A stretch of DNA of 64,000 bases from Ferrimonas balearica (lineage in GTDB: Bacteria; Pseudomonadota; Gammaproteobacteria; Enterobacterales; Shewanellaceae), in assembly GCF_019802055.1 (NCBI RefSeq), contig NZ_JAHVHW010000006.1, forward strand, positions 310,001 through 374,000, read 5' to 3'. Positions 8,181 to 18,301 of the stretch are shown here, piece after piece. Made by a program: the position numbers and the translations under genes. Every line of letters begins with the position of its first letter. The stretch's first letter is position 1. The notes under the pieces are model-generated. The model worked only from the letters and a program-made list of their open reading frames with translations. It searched no databases and was not told the origin of the DNA.

Positions 8181-9110
8181 ATGAAACAACTCTCCCGTCT
8201 TCTGAGCACCAGTCTGCTGGTCAGTGCCGTGGCCTTCAGTGCCCACGCCAGTGACAATGTTCAGACTCAGCTTATCGACAAGTTCCAGCAGGGACAGTAC
8301 TCCGGCAAAGGCGCAGACGGCTGTCTGATGTGCCACGGCCGGGATGAACAGGTGCAAGCCCTGTTTGCCTCACCCCACGGCAGCCTGGACAGCAGCGCCA
8401 GTCCGATGGCCAGGCTGCAGTGCGAAACCTGCCACGGCCCCCAGGGCAAGCACCGTGGCAAGAATGAGCCGATGATCAACTTCGGCAACGACGCCAACGT
8501 CAGCGCCGAGCTGCAAAACTCCGTTTGTCTGAGCTGCCACGAAGACAGCGAGCGCCGCGACTGGCACGGCAGCCGCCATGACTTCTCCGAAGTGGCCTGC
8601 AGCGATTGCCACCAGATCCACACCGCCAGTGATCCGGTGCTCTCGCCCGAAGGGGAGATCGCCACCTGTACCCGCTGCCACAGCAGCGAAGCGGCGGACA
8701 TGAACAAGCGCTCCGCCCACCCGATGGCGGGCCTGCACAGCGGCAGCGACATGAGCTGCACCAGCTGCCACAGCGCCCACGGCAGCCTGACCGAATCTGC
8801 CCTGAAAGCCGTGAGCCTCAACGACACCTGCTACAGCTGCCACGCCGAGAAGCGCGGGCCGGTGGTCTGGGAACACGCTCCGGTGACCGACAACTGCGCC
8901 AGCTGCCACAGCGTTCACGGCAGCGTCAATGACGCCATGCTGACCCGCCGCGCACCGCAACTGTGCCAGAGCTGTCACGCCTCTGACGGCCACGCCAGTC
9001 GCGTCTACGACGGCCAGAGCAACGCCTTTGTCTCCGGGCAAAGCTGCCTCAACTGCCACAGCCAGGTGCACGGCTCCAACCACCCCGCCGGCAGCCTGCT
9101 TGAGAAATAA
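8181..9110 (+). CDS. dmsE: Periplasmic decaheme c-type cytochrome DmsE (MtrA family)
   Basis: The 309-residue protein has a signal peptide (about 1-24, ending FSAHA). It carries exactly ten CxxCH haem-binding motifs, from CLMCH near residue 50 to CLNCH near residue 290. This is the MtrA/DmsE pattern of a decaheme wire that passes electrons across the outer membrane inside a barrel partner. The next gene encodes that barrel. In Shewanella, DmsE receives electrons from CymA and delivers them to an externally located DmsAB. No cymA gene is in this window. Gene order E-F-A-B with chaperone is as in Shewanella. Confidence 0.93.
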   Translation: MKQLSRLLSTSLLVSAVAFSAHASDNVQTQLIDKFQQGQYSGKGADGCLMCHGRDEQVQALFASPHGSLDSSASPMARLQCETCHGPQGKHRGKNEPMINFGNDANVSAELQNSVCLSCHEDSERRDWHGSRHDFSEVACSDCHQIHTASDPVLSPEGEIATCTRCHSSEAADMNKRSAHPMAGLHSGSDMSCTSCHSAHGSLTESALKAVSLNDTCYSCHAEKRGPVVWEHAPVTDNCASCHSVHGSVNDAMLTRRAPQLCQSCHASDGHASRVYDGQSNAFVSGQSCLNCHSQVHGSNHPAGSLLEK

Positions 9111-9122
9111 GGACATCCCGTG

Positions 9123-11120
9123 ATGAAAGCGCAACTCTCATTGACTGCCCTGGCCATCCTCTCGGTGATGGCCCCGGCTCAGGGCGCCAGTTTCGCCCTG
9201 TCAGAAGCCAATACTCAGCAACTGGACAAGTCCGGCTGGGCCTGCAAACGCTGTGACGCGCCGCAGGCCAGCAGCACCATCGGCCTCAGTGCCGGTGCGG
9301 TCAGCAGCAACGATGACCATGCCGCCAATCGATTCGGCGCCAAAGACGGTGCCACGGCTGGCATCAACGCCGACGCCACCCTCAATGGTGACGCGGATGG
9401 CCGTCTGGATCTCAACGCCGACCAACTGGGGATGAGCAGCGGCTACGGCAGCGCCCGTTATCGCGACAACCATATCGATGCCCGGTTCGACTACGCCAAG
9501 TTGCGCACCGTCGATGCCACCGCGCAGACCCAATACGGTTTCGATGGCCGCAACCTGGTGGCCCTGGAACAGCCGATTGACGTTGACCTGGAGCAGCGCC
9601 GTGAGCGCACCGGTTTAGGTCTGGCCTACCAGAACCGGTTCGCGGAGCTGAACTGGCGCACCTACGCCCGCTACGACCACGAAGCCAAAACCGGCTTCCA
9701 GTCCAGCAGCACCCAATTTATCAAGAGCCCGGTCAACATCACCGCGCCGGTGGACACCACCACCCAGACCTTTAATGCCGGTGCCGAGTTGGGTGGCCAG
9801 AACTGGCTGACCGCCTTGAGCTATCAGGGCTCCCTGTTTGAGAACGCCTATGACGGCCTCTACAACGGTGAGCGCGGCGCGGTTCAGGCCCTGGCCCCCA
9901 ACAACGAAGCGCACCTGGTGGCTCTGTCCGGCCAGTACCGGATGGGCAAAACCCGCCTGACCGGCCGCCTGACTCAGGGATGGCTGTATCAGAACGACAC
10001 CCAGTTTGTGGACCCGCTGGCAGCGCCGAACGGCATCACTCACGCCAATGGTGAAGTGCGTACCCAGGGCGCCAACCTGCGCCTGACCAGTGCCCTGGGC
10101 GGAGTGCGCCTGGCCGCCAAATACGACTACTCAGACCGCGACAACCGCACCCCGGTGTTCGCCTATGAGCAGGACGTGTCGATCGACGCCCTCAGCGGCA
10201 CCGCCCGGATGAACACGCCGCTGGACACCACACGCCATCGCTACGGACTGGACGCCAGCACCCGCCTGTCTCAGCGCGTGGCGCTGGAAGCGGGTTACCA
10301 GGGTGAACGTACCGAGCGCAACCACAGCGTGCGGGAAACCACCGAAGACAACACCCTTTGGGCCCGGACCCGCGTCACTGCCCTGGATAACCTGGACCTC
10401 TCCCTGAAGGCCAGCTATGGCCAGCGTGACGGCTCCCGCTATCAGGCCAGCGAGAGTACCTCCAGCGAAGACAACACCCTGTTGCGCAAGTACTACCTGG
10501 CGGACCGGGACCGCACCGAACTGACCTTCGATGTGAGCTACAACCCGCTGGCCGATCTGACCCTGGATGCCACCGTGCGTTATGCCAAGGACGACTACAG
10601 CGAATCGGAGATCGGCCTGCTGGATTCGGACGACCTGGGTTACGACCTGGCCGCCAGCTACCGGATCAGCAAAGCGCTGAACCTGCATGCCTTTGCCGGT
10701 CAGCAGTGGATTGAGTCCAACCAGGCGGGCAGCCAGAGCTTTGCCGCTCCGGACTGGACCTACCGCATCGAAGACCGCTTTGACTACGCCGGCATCGGTG
10801 CCCGCTACAGCGGCTTGATGCAGGACCGTCTGACCGTTGGCGCGGACTACCAGTACACCGAGTCCAGCTCCGACACCCAGGTGTCTGAGGGCCAGCCCTA
10901 CGGCGACTACTTCCAGTGGGCCCACAGCGTGCGCGCCTACGCCGACTACATCCTCTCGGAGCGCACCAACGTGCGGTTGGATTACCGCTACGAGCGCTAC
11001 TACGACACGGATTACGCCGATGTCGCCAGCGACAGCATTCCCGGGCTCATCACCCTGGGCGATATGGGCCACAACTACAACGCCCACCTGCTGATGCTGA
11101 CCCTGACCTATTCGCTTTAA
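9123..11120 (+). CDS. dmsF: Outer-membrane beta-barrel protein DmsF (MtrB/PioB family)
   Basis: The 665-residue protein has a signal peptide (about 1-22) and a long run of alternating amphipathic strands rich in Tyr, Arg and Asp, ending in a short C-terminal strand LLMLTLTYSL. These are hallmarks of a large outer-membrane barrel. Near the mature N terminus is WACKRCD, the CxxC pair conserved in MtrB proteins. It should sheathe DmsE and connect it to DmsAB at the surface. The ATG at 9123 is favoured over the GTG at 9120 by spacing from AAGGAC. It lies 12 bases after dmsE. Confidence 0.92.
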   Translation: MKAQLSLTALAILSVMAPAQGASFALSEANTQQLDKSGWACKRCDAPQASSTIGLSAGAVSSNDDHAANRFGAKDGATAGINADATLNGDADGRLDLNADQLGMSSGYGSARYRDNHIDARFDYAKLRTVDATAQTQYGFDGRNLVALEQPIDVDLEQRRERTGLGLAYQNRFAELNWRTYARYDHEAKTGFQSSSTQFIKSPVNITAPVDTTTQTFNAGAELGGQNWLTALSYQGSLFENAYDGLYNGERGAVQALAPNNEAHLVALSGQYRMGKTRLTGRLTQGWLYQNDTQFVDPLAAPNGITHANGEVRTQGANLRLTSALGGVRLAAKYDYSDRDNRTPVFAYEQDVSIDALSGTARMNTPLDTTRHRYGLDASTRLSQRVALEAGYQGERTERNHSVRETTEDNTLWARTRVTALDNLDLSLKASYGQRDGSRYQASESTSSEDNTLLRKYYLADRDRTELTFDVSYNPLADLTLDATVRYAKDDYSESEIGLLDSDDLGYDLAASYRISKALNLHAFAGQQWIESNQAGSQSFAAPDWTYRIEDRFDYAGIGARYSGLMQDRLTVGADYQYTESSSDTQVSEGQPYGDYFQWAHSVRAYADYILSERTNVRLDYRYERYYDTDYADVASDSIPGLITLGDMGHNYNAHLLMLTLTYSL

Positions 11121-11135
11121 CCATTGAGGTGACCT

Positions 11136-13589
11136 ATGCAACGTCGTGATTTTCTGAAATTGAGTGCCACCGCCGGGGCGGTGTCCTGCCTGACCGCCTG
11201 TGGTGGCAAGAAAACCGAAAACGTCATCCCGGAAGTGCCAACCGAAGAGAACGTGAACTTCTCCGCCTGCCTGGTGAACTGTGGCTCAAACTGCCCGTTG
11301 AAAGTGTTCAGTCAGGATGGTCGCATTGTCCGCGTTGAGACCGACCACTCCGGTACCGACCAGTACGGTGATCACCAGGTTCGCGCCTGTCTGCGTGGCC
11401 GTTCCATCAAACAGCGCACCTACGCCGCTGACCGTCTGAAAGCGCCCATGAAACGTAAGGCGGGCACCAAGCGCGGCGCAGGCATCTATGAAGAGATCAC
11501 CTGGGAGCAGGCGTTCAACGAGATCGGCCAGAAGGTGATGGAACTGCAGGCTAACCACGGTCCGCGTTCCATCTACCACCATTATGGCTCCGGCGCTTAC
11601 TACGGCTTCGCGAGCAGCTCCTGTATCCAGCGTGCTCTGCGTCTGTCTGGTGGCCACCTCAACTACTACGGCAACTACTCCTGGGCCCAGCTCAATGTCG
11701 CCAGCCCCGCCACCTTCGGCACCGGCGGCACCAGCGGTACCCGCCTGTCCGAGATCCGCCACTCCGATCTGGTTGTGGGCTTCGGCTTCAACCCGTTCGA
11801 GATCCGCATGTCCGGGTCCGGCGAACAGATCGACTTTCTCAACGCCATCGAAGCCCGTCGTCAGACCAGCAATCTGGAAGTGATCATCGTTGACCCGCGC
11901 TACACCGACACCACTCTGGGTAAAGAGGATCAATGGCTGCCGATCCGCCCGGGTACCGACGGCGCTCTGGCTGAAGCGATCGCCTACCAGATGATCAGCA
12001 CCGGCTGGGTAGAACAGAACGCCAAAGCCTTCCTGGACAAACACGCCATTGGTTACGACAAGGCGTCCCTGGAGCAGGCCAAGGTGGACAATCCGGATTA
12101 CGCCGCCCTGATCAACTCTGATGAGAACTACCACGACTACATCATGGGCGCAGGGATCTACACTCTGGCCCGCACCCCGGACTGGGCGGCAGCCAAGTGC
12201 GGCGTGCCCTCTCACCAGATCGTGGCTCTGGCTGAAAAGATCATGAATGCCAAGACGCCCTACATCACCATCGGTGCCGGCTGTAACCGTCACGCCTGTG
12301 GCGAACAGACCATGCGTGCCCTCTACATGCTGCCGATCCTGACCGGCAAGCTGGGCGAAAGTGGTGTGAACAACGGTGAATTGCCGCGCAACTTTGGCCT
12401 TGGCCGCTCCGGCATGGGCGCCGGCAGCAACCCGGAATCCGCTTCCATCTGTTTCCACACCTGGGCTGAAGCCATCGAGCGCGGCGAAGAGATGGACGCC
12501 ACTTCCGATGGCGTAAAGGGTCTGGGCGACGACGAAAAGCTGGGCGTAAACATCAAAGCGGTGTTCTCCTCCTCCGGCAACGCCCTGATCAACCAACACT
12601 CAGAGATTAACCACACCCGTCAGATTCTGGAAGATGAGTCGAAGTGTGAGCTGATTGTGGTTGCCGACTGCTGGATGACCGCCAGCGCCCGTTTTGCGGA
12701 CTACATTCTGCCGGATACCACCTGGGTGGAATCCAACGACCTAGCCAACGACAGCTACGCTTCCGGCGAAACCGGCTACCTCACCTTTATGTCCAGTAGC
12801 CTGGATCCGCTGTACAACTGCCGCAACCTCTACCAGATCGGTCTGGGCCTGGCGAAAGTGTTCGGTAAGGAAGCGGAATACACCGAAGGCCGTACAGAAG
12901 CAGAGTGGCTGGATCACCTCTACGCGGGCACCCGCAACAGCAACCCTGAGCTGAACCTCCCTGCCACCTACGCCGAAGCACAGAAGGTGGGCTTCTACCG
13001 CCGCCACAGCCCGGATACGTATGTCGCACTAAAAGATTTCGTCAAAGACGGCAAAGCCCTGTCCACTCCGTCCGGCAAGATCGAGATCTACTCCCTCGAC
13101 TGGGCCAAGAAGCGCGATGAGTGGATCCCCGCCTCCGACAAGGATTACGACCAGATCACCCCGCTGCCGCAGTACACCGAAGCCTGGCAGGGCTACGAAG
13201 ATGAAGAGACTCGCGACGAGTATCCGCTTCAGATCGTGGGTTACCACACCAAAGGCCGTACCCACTCCAGCTACCACAACGTCGAGTGGCTGCGTGAAGC
13301 CGTTGAAGACGCCGCGTGGTTCAACCCGGCAGACGCCGCAAAATACGGCATCAACAAAGGCCAGATGATTACTCTGACCAGCCCCCAGGGCGCCATCCGT
13401 GTCCGCGCCAAGATCACCCCGCGGGTGATGGTCGGTGTTGTCGCCATGGCTCAGGGCGCCTGGTACCAGGGCACCCGTGCCGGTGAAGTGGATCAGGGCG
13501 GCTGCATCAACGCACTGACCAAATACCACCCGACGCCGGTATCCAAGGGCAACCCGCAGCACACCATCCGGGTAAAAGTGACCGCTTAA
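11136..13589 (+). CDS. dmsA: Dimethyl sulfoxide reductase catalytic subunit DmsA (lipoprotein type)
   Basis: This 817-residue molybdopterin enzyme is close to E. coli DmsA throughout. The N terminus has a twin-arginine motif RRDFLK followed by a lipobox LTAC (Cys22), so the enzyme is probably exported by Tat and lipidated, as proposed for Shewanella DmsA on the outer membrane. A [4Fe-4S] pattern CLVNCGSNC plus a later ACLRGR cysteine is present. The Ser in LNYYGNYSWAQ occupies the place of the molybdenum serine ligand. It reduces DMSO to dimethyl sulfide. DmsB lies downstream and DmsG is the chaperone. Confidence 0.93.
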   Translation: MQRRDFLKLSATAGAVSCLTACGGKKTENVIPEVPTEENVNFSACLVNCGSNCPLKVFSQDGRIVRVETDHSGTDQYGDHQVRACLRGRSIKQRTYAADRLKAPMKRKAGTKRGAGIYEEITWEQAFNEIGQKVMELQANHGPRSIYHHYGSGAYYGFASSSCIQRALRLSGGHLNYYGNYSWAQLNVASPATFGTGGTSGTRLSEIRHSDLVVGFGFNPFEIRMSGSGEQIDFLNAIEARRQTSNLEVIIVDPRYTDTTLGKEDQWLPIRPGTDGALAEAIAYQMISTGWVEQNAKAFLDKHAIGYDKASLEQAKVDNPDYAALINSDENYHDYIMGAGIYTLARTPDWAAAKCGVPSHQIVALAEKIMNAKTPYITIGAGCNRHACGEQTMRALYMLPILTGKLGESGVNNGELPRNFGLGRSGMGAGSNPESASICFHTWAEAIERGEEMDATSDGVKGLGDDEKLGVNIKAVFSSSGNALINQHSEINHTRQILEDESKCELIVVADCWMTASARFADYILPDTTWVESNDLANDSYASGETGYLTFMSSSLDPLYNCRNLYQIGLGLAKVFGKEAEYTEGRTEAEWLDHLYAGTRNSNPELNLPATYAEAQKVGFYRRHSPDTYVALKDFVKDGKALSTPSGKIEIYSLDWAKKRDEWIPASDKDYDQITPLPQYTEAWQGYEDEETRDEYPLQIVGYHTKGRTHSSYHNVEWLREAVEDAAWFNPADAAKYGINKGQMITLTSPQGAIRVRAKITPRVMVGVVAMAQGAWYQGTRAGEVDQGGCINALTKYHPTPVSKGNPQHTIRVKVTA

Positions 13590-13608
13590 GATTTTGGAGA
13601 GATTGACC

Positions 13609-14226
13609 ATGAACGAACCCAAGCAGTACGGCTTTTACGTCGATACCACCAAATGCACCGGCTGCAAGACCTGTCACGTGTCCTGCAAAGACCGCAAGGA
13701 TCTGCCCAAGGATGTGAAATGGCGTCGTGTGTACGAGTACGGCGGCGGCAGCTGGCAGGAAAATGGTGATGGCACCGTAGAGCAGAACATCTTCAGCTAC
13801 TACGTTTCCATCGGTTGTAACCACTGCAGCAACCCGGTTTGTGTGAAAGCCTGCCCCACTGGCGCCATGTATAAGCGTCGCAGTGACGGCCTGGTGCATG
13901 TGGACCAGGGCATCTGCATTGGCTGCGAATCCTGTGCCCGCGCCTGCCCTTACGACGCTCCGCAGATTGACAAGGATCGCGGCGTCATGACCAAGTGCGA
14001 CGGCTGCTATGAGCGCATCGCTGAAGATCGCAAGCCGATCTGCGTTGAGTCCTGCCCGCTTCGCGCTCTGGACTTCGGCCCGATCGACGAACTGCGCGCC
14101 AAGTACGGCAGTAACGCCGACATCAGCCCGCTGCCCTCCGCCAGCATCACGGCACCCAACCTGTGCATTAAGCAAAACCGTAATGCTCAGTCCGGTGGCG
14201 AAGTGCTGAACTGGTTCGAAGTGTAA
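13609..14226 (+). CDS. dmsB: DMSO reductase iron-sulfur subunit DmsB
   Basis: The 205-residue electron-transfer subunit has four ferredoxin-like cysteine clusters for [4Fe-4S] centres. They are CTGCKTCHVSC near the N terminus, CNHCSNPVCVKACPTGA, CIGCESCARACPYDAP and CDGCYERIAEDRKPICVESCP. It passes electrons from the DmsE conduit to DmsA. No signal peptide is visible, consistent with piggy-back Tat export with DmsA. The ATG at 13609 follows GGAGAG with a seven-base spacer. No DmsC-type membrane anchor follows, in line with the extracellular type of DMSO reductase. Confidence 0.93.
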   Translation: MNEPKQYGFYVDTTKCTGCKTCHVSCKDRKDLPKDVKWRRVYEYGGGSWQENGDGTVEQNIFSYYVSIGCNHCSNPVCVKACPTGAMYKRRSDGLVHVDQGICIGCESCARACPYDAPQIDKDRGVMTKCDGCYERIAEDRKPICVESCPLRALDFGPIDELRAKYGSNADISPLPSASITAPNLCIKQNRNAQSGGEVLNWFEV

Positions 14227-14235
14227 AACCCTGAC

Positions 14236-14259
14236 GGGGGTCGGCATCCGCTGACCCCC
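14236..14259 (+). other. Hairpin between dmsB and dmsG
   Basis: GGGGGTC (14236-14242) and GACCCCC (14253-14259) form a perfect 7-bp stem without a T-tract. It is more likely an RNA-stability or attenuating element within the operon than a full terminator. Confidence 0.4.
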
Positions 14260-14298
14260 ATCTGAGCTACTCTGACTCCATCCATCATGGAGACACCA

Positions 14299-14907
14299 AT
14301 GACTGAACAGTTTCCCTACGCGGCCGTTGCCTGTCGCGTACTGCATAACGTGTTTTACCGCAAACCCACGCAGGCGTTTCTGGCGGAGCTGGCCTCGGCC
14401 GATCTGCCGGACCGGTGGCCAGATTTCGGTACCGATCCGACCCCCGCACTGACACAGATCCGGTCCAGCCTGGAGCAGGATGAGTTCGACGCTATTGAGC
14501 GGGATTACTACCGGCTGTTTGTGGGCCCTGGCCCGATGGCGGCCTATCCCTGGGGCTCGGTTTACACCGATAAGGAAAACCTGGTCTGTGGCGCAACCAC
14601 TCTCGCCTTTAACCAGTTCTGTCGAGAACAGGGCATCGCTTTTGAACTGGACCACAATGAACCGGAAGACCACATCGGCCTGGTTCTGGCGGTACTGGGG
14701 CAGCTGTTTGAAGCAGAGAGTGAGGTGGCCATCAAAGCGCTGCTGACCCACCATCTGCTGCCCTGGAGCCATCGCGTCACCGAAGAGATGGCGGCACAGG
14801 CCCAAACCGGTTTCTACCGAGGCTTTGGTGAACTGACCGCGATGCTGCTCAAGGACTGGCAGCAGGCACTGGATGTGACACCAGACACGCTGGTTCTGCA
14901 CAAATAA
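14299..14907 (+). CDS. dmsG: TorD/DmsD-family molybdoenzyme chaperone
   Basis: The 202-residue, all-helical cytoplasmic protein has the family pattern YYRLFVGPGPMAAYPWGSVY at about residues 70-90 and the ELDHNEPEDHIGLVLAVL block. TorD/DmsD proteins bind the Tat signal of their molybdoenzyme and hold it for cofactor insertion. Placement directly after dmsAB makes DmsA the expected client. The ATG at 14299 has GGAG six bases upstream and is preferred to the ATG at 14287. In Shewanella operons the equivalent gene is dmsG; no dmsH follows here. Confidence 0.85.
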   Translation: MTEQFPYAAVACRVLHNVFYRKPTQAFLAELASADLPDRWPDFGTDPTPALTQIRSSLEQDEFDAIERDYYRLFVGPGPMAAYPWGSVYTDKENLVCGATTLAFNQFCREQGIAFELDHNEPEDHIGLVLAVLGQLFEAESEVAIKALLTHHLLPWSHRVTEEMAAQAQTGFYRGFGELTAMLLKDWQQALDVTPDTLVLHK

Positions 14908-14935
14908 AAAAACCGCCCCGAAGGGCGGTTTTCTG
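14907..14935. terminator. Bidirectional terminator between dmsG and napB1
   Basis: An AAAACCGCCC stem pairs with GGGCGGTTTT around a CGAA loop, T/A-flanked on both strands. It serves the convergent dms and nap1 operons. An almost identical hairpin lies after napB2 (18261-18286), so it was probably copied with the nap unit. Confidence 0.85.
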
Positions 14936-14943
14936 TTATCGCA

Positions 14944-15309
14944 TCAGAAGTTCTGGGCCTGGGGCACATGGCAGGCGCGGCACTGATAGTACTGGCCATC
15001 CACCTTGCCCGCCTCGAAGTGATTCGCGGCCATCTTGTGCTTGCCGCCACGGTGGCAGTTGATGCAGCTGTTCTTGTCCAGGTTGATCGGGTAATCCGCC
15101 TTATGGGGGATCACCGGCGGCTGGGCCAGAACGGAGCGCTCCACCGAGGTGCCCTTCGCCGGATAAACCGGCACTGGAGCAACCGGAGAACTGGCCGCAA
15201 CCGGCACCTCTCCGCGCATGGAGAGCGGCGCTGGCTGCTCCGCTTCGCCGCCACTCTGGCAACCACTCAGGGCCAGCATCAGGGCCATCAGGGTCAGTGT
15301 CTTTTTCAT
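14944..15309 (-). CDS. napB: Periplasmic nitrate reductase diheme subunit NapB, copy 1 (lipoprotein-type signal)
   Basis: The 121-residue electron-transfer subunit has two CxxCH motifs, CINCH and CRACH, the NapB diheme pattern. After the first, HFEAGKVDGQYYQ leads to CHVPQ as in NapB proteins. Unlike the usual cleavable signal, the N terminus MKKTLTLMALMLALSGCQSGG carries a lipobox LSGC with Cys17 and Gln at +2. This predicts a membrane-anchored lipoprotein. A Pro/Ala/Val-rich linker (about 20-60) joins it to the haem part. GAGGAGAGG precedes the ATG ten bases after napA1. It is the last gene of nap unit 1. Confidence 0.9.
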   Translation of the reverse strand: MKKTLTLMALMLALSGCQSGGEAEQPAPLSMRGEVPVAASSPVAPVPVYPAKGTSVERSVLAQPPVIPHKADYPINLDKNSCINCHRGGKHKMAANHFEAGKVDGQYYQCRACHVPQAQNF

Positions 15310-15319
15310 CGTCCTCTCC

Positions 15320-17800
15320 TCAGGCCTTGGTGATTTTAACCGGGGTCTTCTTGAAATCCGTCTCTTTGGAGATCGGATCCGTCGCATCCAGAATCAGCTT
15401 GTTCACCAACTGGCTGGAGTCGAAGAAGGCCATAAACACCACGCCACGAGGCATGGTATTGCGGTTCTTGGTGCTCACCCGGGTGCGCACTTCGCCACGG
15501 CGGTTGGAGACAATCACCTCGTCACCCTCCTTCAGGCCACGGTCCGCCGCGTCTTCCGCATTCATCACCACCTGGGCGTGCGGTACCGCTTTACGCAGCT
15601 CCGGAATGCGGGTGGTCATGGTGCCGGTGTGCCAGTGTTCCAGAACCCGACCGGTGCACATCCACAGGTCGTGTACCTCATCCGGGCTCTCTGCTGGCGG
15701 CTCGTAGTCATTGGCGATGATCACCGCCTTGCCATCGGGCTTGCCGTAGAACTGGAAGCCGGTGCCCTTCTCGACGTAGGGGTCCAGCCCTTCGCGGAAG
15801 CGCCACAGGGTCTCTTTGCCATTGACCACCGGCCAAACCAGGCCTTCGCCAAAGTAGGCGTCGAAGTCACCCAGATCATGACCGTGGCCACGACCGAAGG
15901 CGGCGTACTCCTCAAACAGCCCCTTCTGCACGTAGTAACCAAACACCTGGTTCTCGTCGTTGAAGCGGCCCTTGCATTCGCGGGTCGGGAACTTGTTGAT
16001 CTCGCCGTTGGCGAACATCACCTCGTACAGGCTCTTGCCACGGTATTCCGGGGCCAGTGCCAGCAGCTCTTCCGGCCACACATCCTCCATCACGAAGCGC
16101 TGGGAGAACTCCATCACCTGACGCAGATCGGAGCGGGCGCCGGGCACCGGCTTCACCATCTGATGCCAGTACTGACCACGACGCTCACCATTGCCGTAGG
16201 CGCCCTCTTTCTCCACCCACATGGCGGTGGGCAGGACCAGATCCGCCATGGAGGCGGTGACGGTCATGTAGGCGTCGGAAACGGTGATGAAGTTGTCGGG
16301 GTTGGTAAAGCCCGGCAGCGCTTCTTCGTTGATGTTCGGACCCGCCTGCAGGTTGTTGGTGCACTGGGTCCAGTAGCAGTTCATCACCCCGTCTTTCAAC
16401 ATGCGGCTGTGCATCACGGCGTGGAAACCGGGCTTGGCCGGAATGGTGCCTGAGGGCACTTTCCAGCGCTGCTCAGTAACGGCGCGGTGCTTGTCGTTCA
16501 TCACCACCATATCGGCGGGCAGACGGTGGGCGAAGGTGCCCACTTCCCGGGCGGTACCACAAGCGGAAGGCTGGCCGGTCAGGGAGAAGGGGCTGTTGCC
16601 CGGCTCGGAGATCTTGCCGGTCAGCAGGTGCAGGTTGTAGATGGAGTTGTTGGCCCAAACACCACGCACGTGCTGGTTGGCGCCCATGCACCACAGGCTC
16701 ATCACCTTGCGCTTGGGATCGGCGTAGACCTTGGCCAGCTTCAACAGGGCATCGGCAGGCACACCGGTCTGTTCGGCGGTGTACTCCAGGCTGAACTTCT
16801 CCAGGAATTTGGCGTACTGCTCAAAGCTGATGCCGGTGGTCTTGCCGGAGCCTGGATTCTTGGCGGCTTTTTCCCGCGGGTCTTCCGGACGCAGGCCGTA
16901 ACCGATGTCCCCTTCCGCCATGGCGAACTTGGTGTGTTTGTTCACGAACTCCCAGTTCACTGCATCGTTCTGGATGATGTAGTTGGCGATGTAGTTGAGG
17001 ACGATCAGGTCGGTCTGCGGGTGGAACACCAGACCGTTATCGGCGATCTCAAAGCTGCGGTTGCGGAAGGTGGAGAGCACATGCACTTCGCAGCCTTTGT
17101 GAGAGAGGCGGCGATCGGTGATGCGGTTCCAAAGCACCGGGTGCGCTTCAGCGGCGTTGGAGCCCCAAAGCACAAACGTGTCGGTGTAATCGATGTCGTC
17201 GTAGCAGCCCATCGGCTCATCAATGCCGAAGGCGCGGAGGAAAGCGACCACGGCAGACGCCATGCAGTGACGGGCGTTGGGGTCGATGTTGTTGGAGCGG
17301 AAGCCCGCCTTCATCAGTTTGGCGGCGGCGTAGCCTTCCCACACGGTCCACTGACCGGAACCGAACATTCCGATGGAGGTGGGGCCTTTGGCCTTCAGGC
17401 TGGCTTTCCAACGCTTGGCCATCTCGTCGTAGGCACGATCCCAACTGACCGGGGTCAGCTCACCGTCTTTGGCGTACTCACCGTTTTTCATCCGCAGCAG
17501 CGGAGTGGACAAGCGGCCTTCGCCATAGAGCACCTTAGACAGCATGGATCCCTTCACACAGGCCATGCCCTTGTTGACCGGGCTGTCCGGGTTGCCTTTG
17601 GTGGCGACCACGCGGTTATCGCGGGTGCCCACCATGATGTTGCAGCCCACGCCACAGAAGCGACAGGGCGCTTTGTCCCAGTGGACGTCGTCCTGCCCCT
17701 CTGCCGCACGTACCAGGCTTGTCGGCAGCGCCGCGCCGGCCGCGGTCGCGGCCGCCAGTGCGGCGTTGGCTTTAATAAAGTGTCGGCGATCCAATTTCAT
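15320..17800 (-). CDS. napA: Periplasmic nitrate reductase catalytic subunit NapA, copy 1
   Basis: This 826-residue molybdopterin nitrate reductase has a twin-arginine signal (DRRHFIKA, cleaved near residue 33). The [4Fe-4S] ligands are Cys46, Cys49, Cys53 and Cys81. Molybdenum ligand Cys179 sits in [11 protein letters not shown]. The MGxNQHxRG and [21 protein letters not shown] blocks are intact. It reduces nitrate to nitrite in the periplasm with electrons from NapB. Two conserved places differ from E. coli NapA as I recall it: CVKGSM in place of C(V/I)KGYF beside the cluster, and MGANQH for MGFNQH. It is about nine-tenths identical to copy 2. Its ATG overlaps the napD1 stop by four bases. 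Confidence 0.93.
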   Translation of the reverse strand: MKLDRRHFIKANAALAAATAAGAALPTSLVRAAEGQDDVHWDKAPCRFCGVGCNIMVGTRDNRVVATKGNPDSPVNKGMACVKGSMLSKVLYGEGRLSTPLLRMKNGEYAKDGELTPVSWDRAYDEMAKRWKASLKAKGPTSIGMFGSGQWTVWEGYAAAKLMKAGFRSNNIDPNARHCMASAVVAFLRAFGIDEPMGCYDDIDYTDTFVLWGSNAAEAHPVLWNRITDRRLSHKGCEVHVLSTFRNRSFEIADNGLVFHPQTDLIVLNYIANYIIQNDAVNWEFVNKHTKFAMAEGDIGYGLRPEDPREKAAKNPGSGKTTGISFEQYAKFLEKFSLEYTAEQTGVPADALLKLAKVYADPKRKVMSLWCMGANQHVRGVWANNSIYNLHLLTGKISEPGNSPFSLTGQPSACGTAREVGTFAHRLPADMVVMNDKHRAVTEQRWKVPSGTIPAKPGFHAVMHSRMLKDGVMNCYWTQCTNNLQAGPNINEEALPGFTNPDNFITVSDAYMTVTASMADLVLPTAMWVEKEGAYGNGERRGQYWHQMVKPVPGARSDLRQVMEFSQRFVMEDVWPEELLALAPEYRGKSLYEVMFANGEINKFPTRECKGRFNDENQVFGYYVQKGLFEEYAAFGRGHGHDLGDFDAYFGEGLVWPVVNGKETLWRFREGLDPYVEKGTGFQFYGKPDGKAVIIANDYEPPAESPDEVHDLWMCTGRVLEHWHTGTMTTRIPELRKAVPHAQVVMNAEDAADRGLKEGDEVIVSNRRGEVRTRVSTKNRNTMPRGVVFMAFFDSSQLVNKLILDATDPISKETDFKKTPVKITKA

Positions 17801-18066
17801 TCGTTGGTTTCCCCCAGCTCGTCCAGGTTCTCTACCCGGTGGTAGGTCAATGACGCAGACAGCACACCGGGCAGCACAGACAGCGCGTGCATTCCGGACT
17901 GCAAATCGACTCGGTTGCTCTGCTCCAGGGTCACCACCAGCTTGCCCTCTTCGGTAGCCGTGTGGATCTCGGCGCCTTCCATCGACTCGATGGCCTCACA
18001 CACCGAGGCTTTGGATTCCGCGCGGCAATGCACCACCAGGGCGGCAATGTGATACTCGTTTGACAC
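17797..18066 (-). CDS. napD: NapA Tat-signal chaperone NapD, copy 1
   Basis: The 89-residue ferredoxin-like-fold protein starts [14 protein letters not shown] and contains GAEIH...EGKLVVTLE and [15 protein letters not shown], the NapD pattern. NapD binds the NapA signal peptide and delays export until the cofactor is inserted. It is first in nap unit 1 and overlaps napA1 by ATGA. The three NapD proteins here differ much more from one another than the NapA proteins do. A NarP-like site lies 60 bases upstream of the start. Confidence 0.9.
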   Translation of the reverse strand: MSNEYHIAALVVHCRAESKASVCEAIESMEGAEIHTATEEGKLVVTLEQSNRVDLQSGMHALSVLPGVLSASLTYHRVENLDELGETNE

Positions 18067-18125
18067 AGGGATCTCCCTTCACAGAACAGGCGCAACATGA
18101 TGAAAGTAGGGGATTAGGGGAGGTA

Positions 18126-18141
18126 TACCCCAAGGGGGATA
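18126..18141 (-). promoter_or_regulatory. Candidate NarP/NarL-type site upstream of napD1
   Basis: TACCCCA-AG-GGGGATA has the 7-2-7 inverted arrangement of the NarP/NarL heptamer consensus TACYYMT (six and five of seven positions). Its inner edge is 60 bases from the napD1 start codon, exactly as for the napD2 site. Confidence 0.45.
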
Positions 18142-18260
18142 TATGGGTAAAAAGGCGGCACTCCCTCAAGAGTTTGCAGGGATGCTGGAAAAGAATTTCA
18201 TTCGAACCCTGGCCAGGGTGCGATCAGACCCGGCCTCTTGCACCAATCTGTGCTCAGACC

Positions 18261-18286
18261 AAAAAAAACCGCCCCGAAGGGCGGTT
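18261..18286 (-). terminator. Intrinsic terminator after napB2
   Basis: On the minus strand ACCGCCC-TTCG-GGGCGGT is followed by a run of eight T. It closes nap unit 2 and copies the hairpin after nap unit 1. Confidence 0.85.
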
Positions 18287-18301
18287 ATGCTGTTTGTTGG
18301 C

